64,000 nt of DNA from Roseateles_B sp051857535 (GCF_051857535.1 NZ_JBPZGY010000016.1:1-64000), one strand, 5' to 3'; shown: positions 41,104-50,427, counted from the first letter of the stretch. Made by a program: numbers and translations. The notes: a model not told the origin generated them from the sequence alone.

Positions 41104-41837
41104 ATTGGACCCAACGCGGCGCCGTGCTGGTGCTGAGCCTGAACCTGGCGGCCTGCGCCTCGCTCAAGGGACCAGGCGCCCAAGGGCAGAAGCTGGATCC
41201 CTGGGAAAACTGGAACCGCAAAGTCTTCGCCTTCAACGAGGACCTGGACGCTCATGTCCTCAAACCTGTGGCCACCGCCTATAGCGAGGTCGTGCCCAGC
41301 CCGGCCCGCACCGGCATTGGCAATTTCTTCAGCAATGTGGGTGACGCCTGGTCGGCCATCAACCTGACATTGCAAGGGCGTTTCAAGCTGGCTGCTCAGC
41401 AGGCGTTCCGCTTTGCGGTGAACTCCACCCTGGGCCTGGGCGGTCTCATCGACCTGGCCGGCGAGGCGGGCGTGGAGCGCAACAGCCAGGACCTGGGACA
41501 GACCTTTGGCCGCTGGGGCTTCGGCACCGGTGCCTACATCGTGTGGCCCCTGTTCGGCCCCTCCTCGGTTCGTGACTCCCTGGCCCTGCCCTGGGACCGT
41601 ACGGCCAGCCCGGCCCTGTATTTCCAGGACGGCCGCAGCAAGGTCTCCATCTATCTGCTGCAGACGGTCAACGGTCGTTCCAACTTCCTGCGTGCCGGCG
41701 AGATGCTGGATGGCATCGCCCTGGACAAATACACCTTCATCCGCGACGCCTACCTGCAGCGCCGCGGGCATTTCGAGGCTGCCGAGGACGAGTTCGAGGT
41801 GATCACGCCGCCGTCCGCGGGCGACAGCAAGCCCTGA
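41100..41837 (+). CDS. mlaA: Outer-membrane lipoprotein MlaA (VacJ)
   Basis: A 245-residue lipoprotein with lipobox LAAC (Cys19). MlaA sits in the outer membrane with porins and removes phospholipid from the outer leaflet. Family signatures are DPWENWNRKVFAFNEDLD, GNFFSNVGDAWSAINLTLQG and the FGRWGFGTGAYIVWPLFGPSSVRD region. It begins with GTG at 41100 inside the end of mlaD. In E. coli mlaA lies elsewhere; here it is inside the operon. Confidence 0.95.
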   Translation: MNWTQRGAVLVLSLNLAACASLKGPGAQGQKLDPWENWNRKVFAFNEDLDAHVLKPVATAYSEVVPSPARTGIGNFFSNVGDAWSAINLTLQGRFKLAAQQAFRFAVNSTLGLGGLIDLAGEAGVERNSQDLGQTFGRWGFGTGAYIVWPLFGPSSVRDSLALPWDRTASPALYFQDGRSKVSIYLLQTVNGRSNFLRAGEMLDGIALDKYTFIRDAYLQRRGHFEAAEDEFEVITPPSAGDSKP

Positions 41838-41922
41838 CCCTCGTGTGAACCGCCGGGACCCCTGCTGCGTTGTGGGTCCCATGGCGACGGATACCGTCGC
41901 CGCGCTACTGAAAGGAAATTGA

Positions 41923-42564
41923 ATGATTCTGTCGACCAAGCGCTCCGCTCTGAAGGCCCTGCTGGCTGCCGCCTCTTTCGCCTGGCTGCCTCTGTCCAGT
42001 CATGCCGCTGATGCCAGCACACCCGATGGCCTGATCCGCCAGCTGTCCATCGAGACCATCGAAGCCGTCAAGGCCGACAAGGCCATTCAGGCCGGCGATG
42101 TCAGCAAGATCGTGACCCTGGTGGACACCAAGGTGATGCCGCACGTGAACTTTCAGCGCATGACCTCGTCCGCCGTGGGCCGCTTCTGGCGCCAGGCCAG
42201 CCCCGAGCAGCAGAAGCGTCTGCAGGACGAGTTCAAGACCTTGCTCGTGCGCACCTACGCTGGCGCTCTCGCGCAGGTCAAGGACCAGACCATTGCGCTG
42301 AAGCCCCTGCGTGCCAGTACCGAAGACACCGAGGTCGTGGTCAAGACCGAGGTGCGGGGCAAGGGCGATCCCATCCAGCTGGACTACCGCCTGGAAAAGG
42401 TCGGCAGCGCCTGGAAGATCTATGACGTCAATGTGCTGGGCATCTGGCTGGCAGACCAGTATCGCAACAGCTTCGCCCAGGAGATCGGTGCGAATGGCAT
42501 CGATGGCCTGATCAAGGCCCTGGCTGACAAGAACCAGAAGGCTGCGGCCGGCGCCAAGAGCTGA
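41923..42564 (+). CDS. mlaC: Periplasmic phospholipid shuttle MlaC
   Basis: A 213-residue periplasmic protein. The signal peptide (SALKALLAAASFAWLPLSSHA) ends near residue 28. The MlaC/Tol-Ttg2 fold is seen in VMPHVNFQRMTSSAVGRFWRQASPEQQKRLQDEF and VVVKTEVRGKGDPIQLDYRLEKVGSAWKIYDV. It ferries lipid between MlaA and MlaD. An 85-nt gap separates it from mlaA. Confidence 0.95.
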   Translation: MILSTKRSALKALLAAASFAWLPLSSHAADASTPDGLIRQLSIETIEAVKADKAIQAGDVSKIVTLVDTKVMPHVNFQRMTSSAVGRFWRQASPEQQKRLQDEFKTLLVRTYAGALAQVKDQTIALKPLRASTEDTEVVVKTEVRGKGDPIQLDYRLEKVGSAWKIYDVNVLGIWLADQYRNSFAQEIGANGIDGLIKALADKNQKAAAGAKS

Positions 42565-42581
42565 ACGGAGTGAATGCTGCC

Positions 42582-42887
42582 ATGCTCAAGCTGCCCGCCA
42601 GCATCCGCCTGCCCGAGCTGCCCCTGATCTGGGCGGAGCTCGAGGCGGCGCTGCGCGCTGAAGCCGCGCAGGTGAATGCCGCTGCGGGGTCGACGCTGCG
42701 CCTCAACGCCGTGGATCTCAGCGAGTTCGACTCCGGAGTGCTCACCCTGCTGTTGAGTGCGGTCCGCCTTGGTGAGCAGATGGGCCTGCAGATGCAGATC
42801 CATGAAGTGCCTGCCAAGCTCCAGGAGTTGGCCCGGGTGTATGGGGTGGATGCGGCGCTCTGGCCCGAGCTGGCACCTCAGCTCTGA
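42582..42887 (+). CDS. mlaB: STAS-domain protein MlaB
   Basis: A 101-residue STAS-domain protein that binds MlaF and supports transporter assembly and activity. The phospho-site-like motif LSEFDSGVLTLLLSAVRL is present. ATG 42582 is preferred over the GTG at 42570, which overlaps the GGAG ribosome site. It ends the operon; a stem-loop follows at 42917. Confidence 0.85.
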   Translation: MLKLPASIRLPELPLIWAELEAALRAEAAQVNAAAGSTLRLNAVDLSEFDSGVLTLLLSAVRLGEQMGLQMQIHEVPAKLQELARVYGVDAALWPELAPQL

Positions 42888-42916
42888 GCGCTGAGCTCTC
42901 GCAATAGATGCAGTAG

Positions 42917-42936
42917 ACGGCGCCCTCGGGCGCCGT
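42917..42936. terminator. Stem-loop between convergent mlaB and hexR
   Basis: ACGGCGCCC-TC-GGGCGCCGT, a perfect 9-bp stem with a small loop, followed on the plus strand by the weakly T-rich TGTACTTT. It probably serves mlaB and perhaps hexR. Confidence 0.55.
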
Positions 42937-42959
42937 TGTACTTTGGCGCTGCGCCTGGC

Positions 42960-43826
42960 TCAGGCCGCGTAGCGCTTGCTGCGCAGATTGCGCTTGATCT
43001 CCTGCAGCATCGGCCGCAGCTGCTGGCCCAGGCGCAGGGCGACGCCCGTGGTCAGAATGTCCACGGCCGTCAGATGCAGCAGGCGGGAGACCATGGGGCT
43101 GTAGCGGTCGTAGTCTTCCGGGTGGTCCACTGCCAACAGCACCTGTCCCGGGGCCTGGCCCAGTTGCGCGAGCGGCGATCCGCTGGCGGTGATGATGATG
43201 GTGGTGGCGCCCTTCTTGCGGGCGATCTCCGCGGCGTCGAGCAGGTCCCGGCTGCGGCCGGAATTGGAGATGATCACGGCGCAGTCGCCGGGCGTCAGCA
43301 TGGTGGCGCTCATCAGTTGCACATGACCATCGCTGCAGGCGATGGTGTGCACGCCCAGGCGAAAGAACTTGTGCTGGGCATCCTGGGCCACGATGCCCGA
43401 ATTGCCAACGCCATAGAACTCGATGCGCTTGCCCTGGCGGGCAGCCTCGGTCAGGGCCGTGATGGCACGCTCGAAAGCATGGCTGGCGGCGTCGTTGCGG
43501 TAGTGCAGCAGGGCGGCCACGGCGTTGTCGACCACCTTGACGATGAGGTCGCCCGGCTTGTCGTCCTCGTCCACGGCACGGTGGACGAAAGGCACACCCT
43601 CGTTGACGCTGCCCGCCAGCTTCAGCTTGAAATCGGCCAGGCCGTCATAGCCCACGCTGCGGCAGAAGCGCACCACCGTGGGCTTGCTGACATGCGAGCG
43701 ATCCGCCAGCTCGCTGACCGGCAGATTGGCGAAGGAGCGGGGGTCGGTGAGCAGCAGCTTGGCCACCCGCTGCTCCGCCGGTGGCAGGGCGGGCAGGGCT
43801 GCCTTGACGCGTTCCAGGATGCTCAT
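42960..43826 (-). CDS. hexR: HexR-type transcriptional regulator (RpiR family)
   Basis: A 288-residue regulator: N-terminal helix-turn-helix (about 25-60, VSELADRSHVSKPTVVRFCRSVGY) and a C-terminal SIS sugar-phosphate domain (RIEFYGVGNSGIVAQDAQHKFFRLG...VIISNSGRSRDLLDA). HexR proteins repress zwf and related genes and respond to KDPG. It is downstream of zwf by 2 nt, so the pair is co-transcribed and the regulator probably controls the zwf-tal divergent region. Confidence 0.88.
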   Translation of the reverse strand: MSILERVKAALPALPPAEQRVAKLLLTDPRSFANLPVSELADRSHVSKPTVVRFCRSVGYDGLADFKLKLAGSVNEGVPFVHRAVDEDDKPGDLIVKVVDNAVAALLHYRNDAASHAFERAITALTEAARQGKRIEFYGVGNSGIVAQDAQHKFFRLGVHTIACSDGHVQLMSATMLTPGDCAVIISNSGRSRDLLDAAEIARKKGATTIIITASGSPLAQLGQAPGQVLLAVDHPEDYDRYSPMVSRLLHLTAVDILTTGVALRLGQQLRPMLQEIKRNLRSKRYAA

Positions 43827-43828
43827 GC

Positions 43829-45274
43829 TCACTGCTCCTCGGCCCAACTGAAGCCATCGCGCGCCACCAGGGCGCTGGCGGCGGCAGGGCCCCAGCTGCC
43901 GGCGTTGTAGGCCCGCGGGCCCATGCTGTCGGCGGACCATGCGTCCAGCACAGGCTCGACCCAGCGCCAGGCCTGCTCCTGCTCATCGCTGCGAACGAAG
44001 AGGTTGAGCTTGCCGGCGATGGCGTCCAGCAGCAGGCGTTCATAGGCACCTACGCGGGCGCTGCCGAAGGCCTTGTCGAAGTCCAGGTCCAGGGATACAG
44101 GCGCCAGGGACTCGCCGTGCGAGTTGCCCTTGGCGGCCAGCAACTGCAGCTCCAGGCCGTCCTCGGGCTGCAGCTTGATCACCAGGCGGTTGGGCTGGTT
44201 GGCGCCGGGGAAGATGGGATGGGGCACCGGCCGGAAATTGACGACGATCTGGGCATCACGCGCGGCCAGGCGCTTGCCGGTGCGCAGGTAGAAGGGCACG
44301 CCGGCCCAGCGCCAGTTCTGCACCTCGGTGCGCAGGGCCACGAAGGTCTCGCAAGGGCTATTGGCCGGGATCTTGGCCTCGTCCAGATAGCCCACCACCG
44401 ACTTGCCATCCACACTGCCGGCGCGGTACTGCCCGCGCACCACATCGCGGGCCACGGACTCTCGCGTGAAGGGCTTGAGCGAGCGCAGCACCTTGAGCTT
44501 CTCGTCGCGGATGGCGTCGGCATCGTTGGTGGAGGGGGGCTCCATGGCAATCATGGTCAGCAGCTGCAGCGCATGGTTCTGGATCATGTCGCGCAGGGCG
44601 CCGGTGCTGTCGTAGAAGGGGCCCCGCGTGCCCACGCCCAAGGACTCCGCCAGCGTGATCTGGATGTTGGCGATGGCCTGGCGGTTCCACAGTGGCTCGA
44701 AGAGCGCATTGCCGAAGCGCAGGGCCATGAGGTTCTGCACCGAGGGCTTGCCCAGGTAGTGGTCGATGCGGAAGGCTTGCGACTCGGTGAAGACCGAACG
44801 CACCACGCGGTTGATGTGCTGGGCGCTGGCCAGGTCGTGGCCCAGAGGCTTCTCCAGCACCACACGGATATGCGGCCCATTGAGGCCGGCGGCACCCAAC
44901 TGCTCGCAGATCTGGGTGAATAGGTGGGGGCTGGTGGCCAGGTAGAACACCACGGTCTCGGCGCTGCGCTCGCCCAGCCACTCCTTCAGCCGTGTGTAGT
45001 GCTCGGGCTGGGAGAGGTCCATGCGGCGGTAGTGCACCAGGGCCGCGAAGCGTTCGAACTCCTCGTCGCTGGGACGCTTGGCGCCCTCGACTTCCTGGAA
45101 GCGCTCCTTGAGCCAGTCGCGGTAGCGCTCGTCGGGCATGTCGTCGCGGGCCACCGCCAGGATGCGGCCGCCCTCGGGCAGCTTGCCGTGACGGAAGGCC
45201 TGGAACAGGGCCGGCATCAGCTTGCGCCAGGTGAGATCGCCAGTGCCACCAAAGAAGACGAGATCGAATGCCAT
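43829..45274 (-). CDS. zwf: Glucose-6-phosphate 1-dehydrogenase
   Basis: A 481-residue enzyme that oxidises glucose 6-phosphate with NAD(P)+ at the entry to the oxidative pentose phosphate and Entner-Doudoroff routes. The coenzyme-binding FGGTGDLTWRKL (8-19), EKPLGHD and the substrate motif RIDHYLGK (near 168-175, catalytic His downstream) are present. It is divergent from tal and is followed by hexR. The genes pgl and edd/eda that often accompany it are not here. Confidence 0.96.
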   Translation of the reverse strand: MAFDLVFFGGTGDLTWRKLMPALFQAFRHGKLPEGGRILAVARDDMPDERYRDWLKERFQEVEGAKRPSDEEFERFAALVHYRRMDLSQPEHYTRLKEWLGERSAETVVFYLATSPHLFTQICEQLGAAGLNGPHIRVVLEKPLGHDLASAQHINRVVRSVFTESQAFRIDHYLGKPSVQNLMALRFGNALFEPLWNRQAIANIQITLAESLGVGTRGPFYDSTGALRDMIQNHALQLLTMIAMEPPSTNDADAIRDEKLKVLRSLKPFTRESVARDVVRGQYRAGSVDGKSVVGYLDEAKIPANSPCETFVALRTEVQNWRWAGVPFYLRTGKRLAARDAQIVVNFRPVPHPIFPGANQPNRLVIKLQPEDGLELQLLAAKGNSHGESLAPVSLDLDFDKAFGSARVGAYERLLLDAIAGKLNLFVRSDEQEQAWRWVEPVLDAWSADSMGPRAYNAGSWGPAAASALVARDGFSWAEEQ

Positions 45275-45324
45275 GCCAGGGTTCCTGTTGAGGCTCGAGC
45301 AGTCTGCGCTGCTTGAACTCTTGA

Positions 45325-45340
45325 TGTAACAAAGTTTCCA
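45325..45340. promoter_or_regulatory. Possible HexR operator between zwf and tal
   Basis: TGTAACAAAGTTTCCA in the 235-bp zwf-tal gap is an imperfect dyad (TG-AA...TT-CA) that resembles half of the HexR consensus remembered as TGTARTTNAATTACA. Position between the divergent targets fits, but the match is weak. Confidence 0.25.
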
Positions 45341-45509
45341 GATTTATGATGCACGAGTTTCGTAATCGGGTCAATCCGGACCGCCGTCTTCAGGCCTTGC
45401 CCTATGGGAAAGCTTGAATCCGTCTTCCCTGCGCTTGTAACCTCATTCGGCTTGCAGGCGGGCGGGGAGCGGTTCTAATAACGGCCTGCACGAACTTCGG
45501 GGTTTCCCT

Positions 45510-46460
45510 ATGCATCAGCTCGAACAACTCAAGGCCTTCACCACTGTCGTCGCCGACACCGGCAACTTCCTGCAACTGGCGCAGTTCACGCCGCGGGATG
45601 CGACGACCAATCCCTCGCTGATCCTGAAGGCCGTGCAGTCGCCCGACTATGCGCCCCTGCTGAACGAGACCGTGGCGGCCCACAAGGGCAAGCCGCTGGA
45701 CGAGATCGTGGACCAGGTGCTGGTGCGCTTCGGCCTGGAGATCCTCAAGGTGGTGCCGGGCCGCGTGTCGACCGAGGTCGACGCCCGCCTGAGCTTCGAC
45801 ACCGCCGCCACCATCGCCCGCGCCAAGCGCCTGATTGGCCTGTACGAGGCTGCCGGCATTGGTCGTGACCGTGTGCTGATCAAGATTGCCTCCACCTGGG
45901 AGGGCATCCAGGCGGCGCGTGCGCTGGAGCTCGAGGGCATCCACTGCAACCTGACCCTGCTGTTCTCCTTCTGCCAGGCCGTGGCCTGCGGCGAAGCCGG
46001 CGTGCAGCTGATTTCTCCCTTCGTCGGCCGCATCTACGACTGGTACAAGAAGGCCGCCGGCAGCGCCTGGGATGAGGCAGCACAAGCGGGTGCCAACGAC
46101 CCCGGTGTCAAGTCGGTGAGCCAGATCTACACCTACTACAAGAAGCACGGCATCCGCACCGAGGTGATGGGCGCCAGCTTCCGCAACATCGGCCAGATCC
46201 AGGCCCTGGCGGGCTGCGACCTGCTGACCATCAGCCCGGACCTGCTGGCCCAGCTGCAGGCCAGCGAGGCGCCGCTGAGCCGTGCGCTGGATGCCGCCAC
46301 GGCGGCCACAGCTGACGTGCCCAAGATCTCGTACAACGAAGCGGCCTTCCGCTTCGCCCTCAACCAGGACGCCATGGCCACCGAGAAGCTGGCCGAGGGC
46401 ATCCGCCTGTTTGCCGTCGATGCCGGCAAGCTGGACCAGATCATCGAAAGCCAACTCTGA
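45510..46460 (+). CDS. tal: Transaldolase
   Basis: A 316-residue class I transaldolase of the non-oxidative pentose phosphate pathway. The Schiff-base lysine is K125 in VLIKIASTWEG; TTNPSLI (32-38) and the phosphate-binding VMGASFRNIGQI are typical. The start is ATG 45510. It overlaps pgi by one base (TGATG), so the two are translated together. Confidence 0.96.
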   Translation: MHQLEQLKAFTTVVADTGNFLQLAQFTPRDATTNPSLILKAVQSPDYAPLLNETVAAHKGKPLDEIVDQVLVRFGLEILKVVPGRVSTEVDARLSFDTAATIARAKRLIGLYEAAGIGRDRVLIKIASTWEGIQAARALELEGIHCNLTLLFSFCQAVACGEAGVQLISPFVGRIYDWYKKAAGSAWDEAAQAGANDPGVKSVSQIYTYYKKHGIRTEVMGASFRNIGQIQALAGCDLLTISPDLLAQLQASEAPLSRALDAATAATADVPKISYNEAAFRFALNQDAMATEKLAEGIRLFAVDAGKLDQIIESQL

Positions 46461-48079
46461 TGCAGCACCCGCGTTGCGACCAAAGCCCGGCCTGGGCTCT
46501 CCTGCAAGCACAGTACCAATCCAGCGGCGCCGCCTTTGACGTGCGCCAGGCCTTTGCTGACGAGGCGGCGCGCTTCGAGCGCTGGTCCTTCGATGCGCCC
46601 GAGCTGTTCGTGGACCTGTCCAAGAACCGCATCGACGCGCCCACGCTGGCCCTGCTGCTGCAGCTGGCCCGGGACTGCCGGCTGGAATCGCAACGCGAGG
46701 CGCTCTTCAAGGGCGAGCCCATCAACCACACCGAAGGCCGTGCCGTGCTGCACACGGCCCTGCGCGCACCGGCCGGCGCCGCGCCCTTCGGCGACGAGGT
46801 CCAGGCCTCGCTGAGCCGCATGCTGGCCTTTGCCGAGAGCGTGCGTGCAGATGCCGGCATCACCGACATCGTGCACATCGGCATCGGCGGTTCGGACCTC
46901 GGCCCGGCCATGGTGGTGCAGGCCCTGCAGTCCTTCACCGACGCCGGTCGTCGCCTGCACTTCGTCTCCAATGTCGACGGGCATGACCTGGCCCCCGTCC
47001 TGCGCGGACTGGACGCGAACAGGACGCTGTTCGTGATCGCCTCCAAGACTTTCACGACGCAGGAGACCCTGGCCAATGCCGAGGCCGCCAAGGCCTGGTT
47101 CCTGGCCCAGGGCGGCACGGACATCGGGCGCCATTTCGTGGCCACCAGCAGCAACACGGCGGCAGCCCAGGCCTTCGGCATCCACACCAGCTTCGGCTTC
47201 TGGGACTGGGTCGGCGGGCGCTACTCGCTGTGGTCGGTGATCGGCCTGCCCATCGCGATCGCCATTGGCGCCGCGGCCTTCCGCGAGCTGCTGGCGGGCG
47301 CCCATGCCATGGACCGCCACTTCGCCGAGACGCCGCTGGAACGCAATGTGCCGGTGCTGCTGGGATTGCTGGACCTCTGGTATCGCAACTTCCACGGCTT
47401 CAGCAGCCGCAGCGTAGCGCCCTATCACCAGGGCCTGCGCCGGCTGCCGGCCTATCTCCAGCAGCTGGAGATGGAGAGCAACGGCAAGGGCGTGGACCGC
47501 GAGGGTCAGGTCTTGCCATATGGCACCAGCCCCGTCGTCTGGGGCGATGCCGGCACCAATGGCCAGCATGCCTATTTCCAGATGCTGCACCAGGGCACGG
47601 ACGTGATCCCGGTGGAGTTCATCGCGGTGAAGACGCCCCGCCACGGCACCCACGTGCAGGGTGAGCTGGCCGCGCGCCTGCAGGACCAGCACCAGAAGCT
47701 GCTGGCCAACTGCCTGGCGCAGTCACAGGCGCTCATGCAGGGCAAGACGGTGGAGCAGGCCCTGCACGAGAAGGCGCCGACGGCCTCGGCTTCCCTGGGC
47801 AAGCTGACCGTGGCCCGCCACCGCAGCTTTCCTGGCAACCGCCCGAGCACCACCATCCTGATGGATCAGCTCACGCCGCGCAGCCTGGGGGCGCTGATCG
47901 CGCTCTATGAACACCGTGTCTTCGTCAGTGGCGCGCTGTGGGGCATCAACAGCTTCGATCAATGGGGCGTGGAGCTGGGCAAGGCCTTGTGCAACAGCCT
48001 GCTGCCCCGCCTGGGCTCCGGCGATGTGCAAGGCCTGGACGGCTCCACGGCGGGTTTGCTGCGCAGGCTGCGAAGCTGA
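46460..48079 (+). CDS. pgi: Glucose-6-phosphate isomerase
   Basis: A 539-residue enzyme interconverting glucose 6-phosphate and fructose 6-phosphate. Seen are GIGGSDLGPAM, the phosphate-binding SKTFTTQET, the catalytic-Glu region QLEMESNGKG and WGDAGTNGQHAYFQMLHQG, and the C-terminal catalytic-Lys stretch SFDQWGVELGK. It lies between tal and a HAD phosphatase, overlapping each by one base. Confidence 0.96.
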   Translation: MQHPRCDQSPAWALLQAQYQSSGAAFDVRQAFADEAARFERWSFDAPELFVDLSKNRIDAPTLALLLQLARDCRLESQREALFKGEPINHTEGRAVLHTALRAPAGAAPFGDEVQASLSRMLAFAESVRADAGITDIVHIGIGGSDLGPAMVVQALQSFTDAGRRLHFVSNVDGHDLAPVLRGLDANRTLFVIASKTFTTQETLANAEAAKAWFLAQGGTDIGRHFVATSSNTAAAQAFGIHTSFGFWDWVGGRYSLWSVIGLPIAIAIGAAAFRELLAGAHAMDRHFAETPLERNVPVLLGLLDLWYRNFHGFSSRSVAPYHQGLRRLPAYLQQLEMESNGKGVDREGQVLPYGTSPVVWGDAGTNGQHAYFQMLHQGTDVIPVEFIAVKTPRHGTHVQGELAARLQDQHQKLLANCLAQSQALMQGKTVEQALHEKAPTASASLGKLTVARHRSFPGNRPSTTILMDQLTPRSLGALIALYEHRVFVSGALWGINSFDQWGVELGKALCNSLLPRLGSGDVQGLDGSTAGLLRRLRS

Positions 48080-48696
48080 TGCGTATCGTCTTTGACTTCG
48101 GCGGCGTGTTGTTCCGCTGGCATCCGCCCAGCTTCCTGGCGCGGGTCTGGCCCCATCGATGCCCTGACGAGGCGGCGGGGGCGGTCGCGGCGCGCGAGTT
48201 CTTCACCCAGTACAGCGGTGATTGGGGCGCCTTCGACCAGGGGCTCATCGGCCCGGAGGCTGTCATCCAGCGCATCGCCGCACGCACCGGCTGGCCCGAA
48301 GCGGAGGTGCGCGCGGTGGTGGATGCGGTGCCGGACGAGTTGCAGGCCGTACCGGGCACCGTGCGACTCATCGAGGCCGCACAGGCGGCGGGTCACCAGA
48401 CGCACTACCTGTCCAATATGCCCGCCATCTACGCAGACTACCTGGAGCACCACTACCCGCTGGATCGCTGGTTCGACGGGGGCATTTTCTCCAGCCGTGT
48501 CAAACAGTCCAAGCCGGGCGCCGAGATCTTTGCGTTGATGGAGACGCAGCTGGGCGTGCCGCCGCGGGAGATGGTGTTCCTTGACGACCATCCTGCCAAC
48601 ATCGAGGCCGCAGCCGCGCGCGGCTGGCAGGCACTGCTGTTCACTACGCCGCAAGCGGCCGAACAGGCCTTGCGCGCGCGGGGCTTGCTGGGCTGA
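48079..48696 (+). CDS. HAD-superfamily phosphatase (YihX-like)
   Basis: A 205-residue haloacid-dehalogenase-type hydrolase. Motif I is VFDFGGVLF (nucleophile D6), motif II LSNM, motif III Lys in VKQSKPGAEIF and motif IV FLDDHPANIEAA. The replacement of the second motif I Asp by Gly is usual in the YihX-like branch, which includes alpha-glucose-1-phosphate phosphatase. The one-base overlap with pgi supports a link to hexose phosphates, but the substrate is inference. Confidence 0.85.
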   Translation: MRIVFDFGGVLFRWHPPSFLARVWPHRCPDEAAGAVAAREFFTQYSGDWGAFDQGLIGPEAVIQRIAARTGWPEAEVRAVVDAVPDELQAVPGTVRLIEAAQAAGHQTHYLSNMPAIYADYLEHHYPLDRWFDGGIFSSRVKQSKPGAEIFALMETQLGVPPREMVFLDDHPANIEAAAARGWQALLFTTPQAAEQALRARGLLG

Positions 48697-48718
48697 GCTG
48701 CCGGCCAGCAGCCATCAA

Positions 48719-48925
48719 TCAGTGTGGTAGCGGCTCGTTGTCGTCGGTGGGCGGCGCTGCAGCCACGCGAAAAGACTCGCTGGCCCAGGCGCCGAGATCC
48801 ATCTCCCGGCAGCGCTCGCCGCAGAAGGGCCGATATCGGTTGCTGGGCGCGAAGACGGCATCGCCGCCGCAGTGAGGGCAGGGCACCAGGCGTTCGCCCT
48901 GGGCGTTCTTCTTCATGGCACTCAT
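48719..48925 (-). CDS. yacG: DNA gyrase inhibitor YacG, zinc protein
   Basis: A 68-residue zinc-binding protein with C16-x2-C19 (CPHC) and C35-x3-C39 (CGERC), followed by the conserved MDLGAWASE. In E. coli YacG binds GyrB and blocks DNA binding. It is the last gene of a minus-strand operon and follows zapD by 4 nt, an arrangement conserved in proteobacteria. Confidence 0.93.
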   Translation of the reverse strand: MSAMKKNAQGERLVPCPHCGGDAVFAPSNRYRPFCGERCREMDLGAWASESFRVAAAPPTDDNEPLPH

Positions 48926-48929
48926 GGGA

Positions 48930-49694
48930 TCAGGCGCAAAGCGTCAATTCGAAGCTGGCGTCCTGGGAGGCCAGCTTGAGCCGGCCTTCCTCGTCCTGAC
49001 GCATCAGGCGGATGGCCACCATCAGACGGTGGCCGCTGATCTCGGGAATCAGGCCCAGGCTGGGATCTATGCGCATACGCAGCAACTGGTAGCTGCGACC
49101 CTGAGGCAGGCTCTGCTGGTACTGCCCGGCCTGGGCGGCGACCTTGTGCGGGGCACCGGAGTCGCGCAGCAGGCCCAGCAGCACCTGCAGGGCTTCGGCC
49201 AGGGGCATCAGGGACTGGGTCCACTGCATCAGGTCATTGCGGCGGCGCACGGGCAGGAACTGCTGCCAGGTGAAGTAGGCGGGGAGGTCGAACTCGCAGG
49301 TACCGCCGGGAATGCTGATGCGGCTGCGGATGCTCATCAGCCATTCATTGCCGGTGAGGGCATGGCCGGCCTTGCCGGACAGGGCGTTGAGCTTGTTGAA
49401 GGCTGCGTCAATGCGCTGGATCACATGGTCCAGCGCCGCCTCGGAAATCGCCGGATTGCCGCGGTAGCTGTTGAACTGCGCCTTGTGGCGTTCCAGTTCC
49501 TTGAGCAGGTCGGACTTGAGGTCGGCCCGTGAGGCCACGTCCATGATCTCGAAGAGGGTGACCAGGGCAAAGTGATGGTCCAGCGCCGTCTCGCGGGCGA
49601 TCAGCTGGCCGAGGCGATCAAAGAGATGCTCCAGCCGCAGCATTGTTCGAATGCTTTCGTTGAACGGGTATTCGTACAAGACCAAGGCGGACAT
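48930..49694 (-). CDS. zapD: Cell division protein ZapD
   Basis: A 254-residue cytoplasmic protein that bundles FtsZ filaments and strengthens the Z ring. Family marks are LYEYPFNESIRTMLRLEHLF at the N-terminus, HFALVTLFEIMDVASRADLKSDLLKELE, and the C-terminal beta domain GGTCEFDLPAYFTWQ. ATG 49694 matches the usual family start. It lies downstream of coaE by 142 nt. Confidence 0.94.
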   Translation of the reverse strand: MSALVLYEYPFNESIRTMLRLEHLFDRLGQLIARETALDHHFALVTLFEIMDVASRADLKSDLLKELERHKAQFNSYRGNPAISEAALDHVIQRIDAAFNKLNALSGKAGHALTGNEWLMSIRSRISIPGGTCEFDLPAYFTWQQFLPVRRRNDLMQWTQSLMPLAEALQVLLGLLRDSGAPHKVAAQAGQYQQSLPQGRSYQLLRMRIDPSLGLIPEISGHRLMVAIRLMRQDEEGRLKLASQDASFELTLCA

Positions 49695-49836
49695 CCCAGG
49701 GCAATTGGCGTTGTGGGCGCGCAGGACGGCTTGGCTGCCTGCAGGCGGATGCCCGGATTGTTTCACAGCCGGCAGGTCCCGCCGCAGCTCGCTCTGCCGA
49801 AAGGGGCTTGTGCTGGCCTGGCGAGCGTGGCTCGGC

Positions 49837-50427
49837 TCAGGTGCGCCATTGCTCGGCCAACTGGCGGACCTCATGGGCCAGGGCGGCCAGCTCAAGGCCT
49901 TCGTTGAAGATCACGGCATCGGCTGCGGCTCGGCGCTGGGCCCGCGTGGCCTGCTGCGCGAGCACGGCCTGCACGGCCTCGCATGGCCAGCCATTGCGGG
50001 CCATGACACGCTGTATCTGGGTCTGGACCTCGCAGTCCACCACCAGCACGCGGTCGACACGCTGGCGCCAGCGGCCCGACTCCACCAGCAGCGGCACGTC
50101 GAAGACGATCCAGGGGCTGCCCGCGGCGGCCTGTTCGAGGCGCCGAGTCTCAGCGCCAATCATGGGATGCAGGATGCCTTCAAGGCGTTTGCGCGCATCG
50201 GGCTCACGAAAGGCCCATTCGCGCATGAAGGCGCGGTCCAGGGCGCCGTCCGGGGATTGTGCCTCCGGGCCGAAGGCCGCGATGATGGCCGGCATCGCCG
50301 CGCCACCGGCCGCGGTCAGGCTGCGGGAAATGGCGTCGGTGTCGATCAGCGCAGCGCCCAGTTCGGCCAGGCAGCGCGCGACTGTGCTCTTGCCGCTGCC
50401 GATGCCGCCGGTCAGTCCGATGCGCAT
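49837..50427 (-). CDS. coaE: Dephospho-CoA kinase
   Basis: A 196-residue P-loop kinase for the last step of coenzyme A synthesis. Walker A is GGIGSGKST (7-15); DTDAISR and the VFDVPLLVESG strand that precedes the CoA-binding domain are present, as is RVMARNGW. It is downstream of pilD by 22 nt, the conserved pilD-coaE order. Confidence 0.95.
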   Translation of the reverse strand: MRIGLTGGIGSGKSTVARCLAELGAALIDTDAISRSLTAAGGAAMPAIIAAFGPEAQSPDGALDRAFMREWAFREPDARKRLEGILHPMIGAETRRLEQAAAGSPWIVFDVPLLVESGRWRQRVDRVLVVDCEVQTQIQRVMARNGWPCEAVQAVLAQQATRAQRRAAADAVIFNEGLELAALAHEVRQLAEQWRT

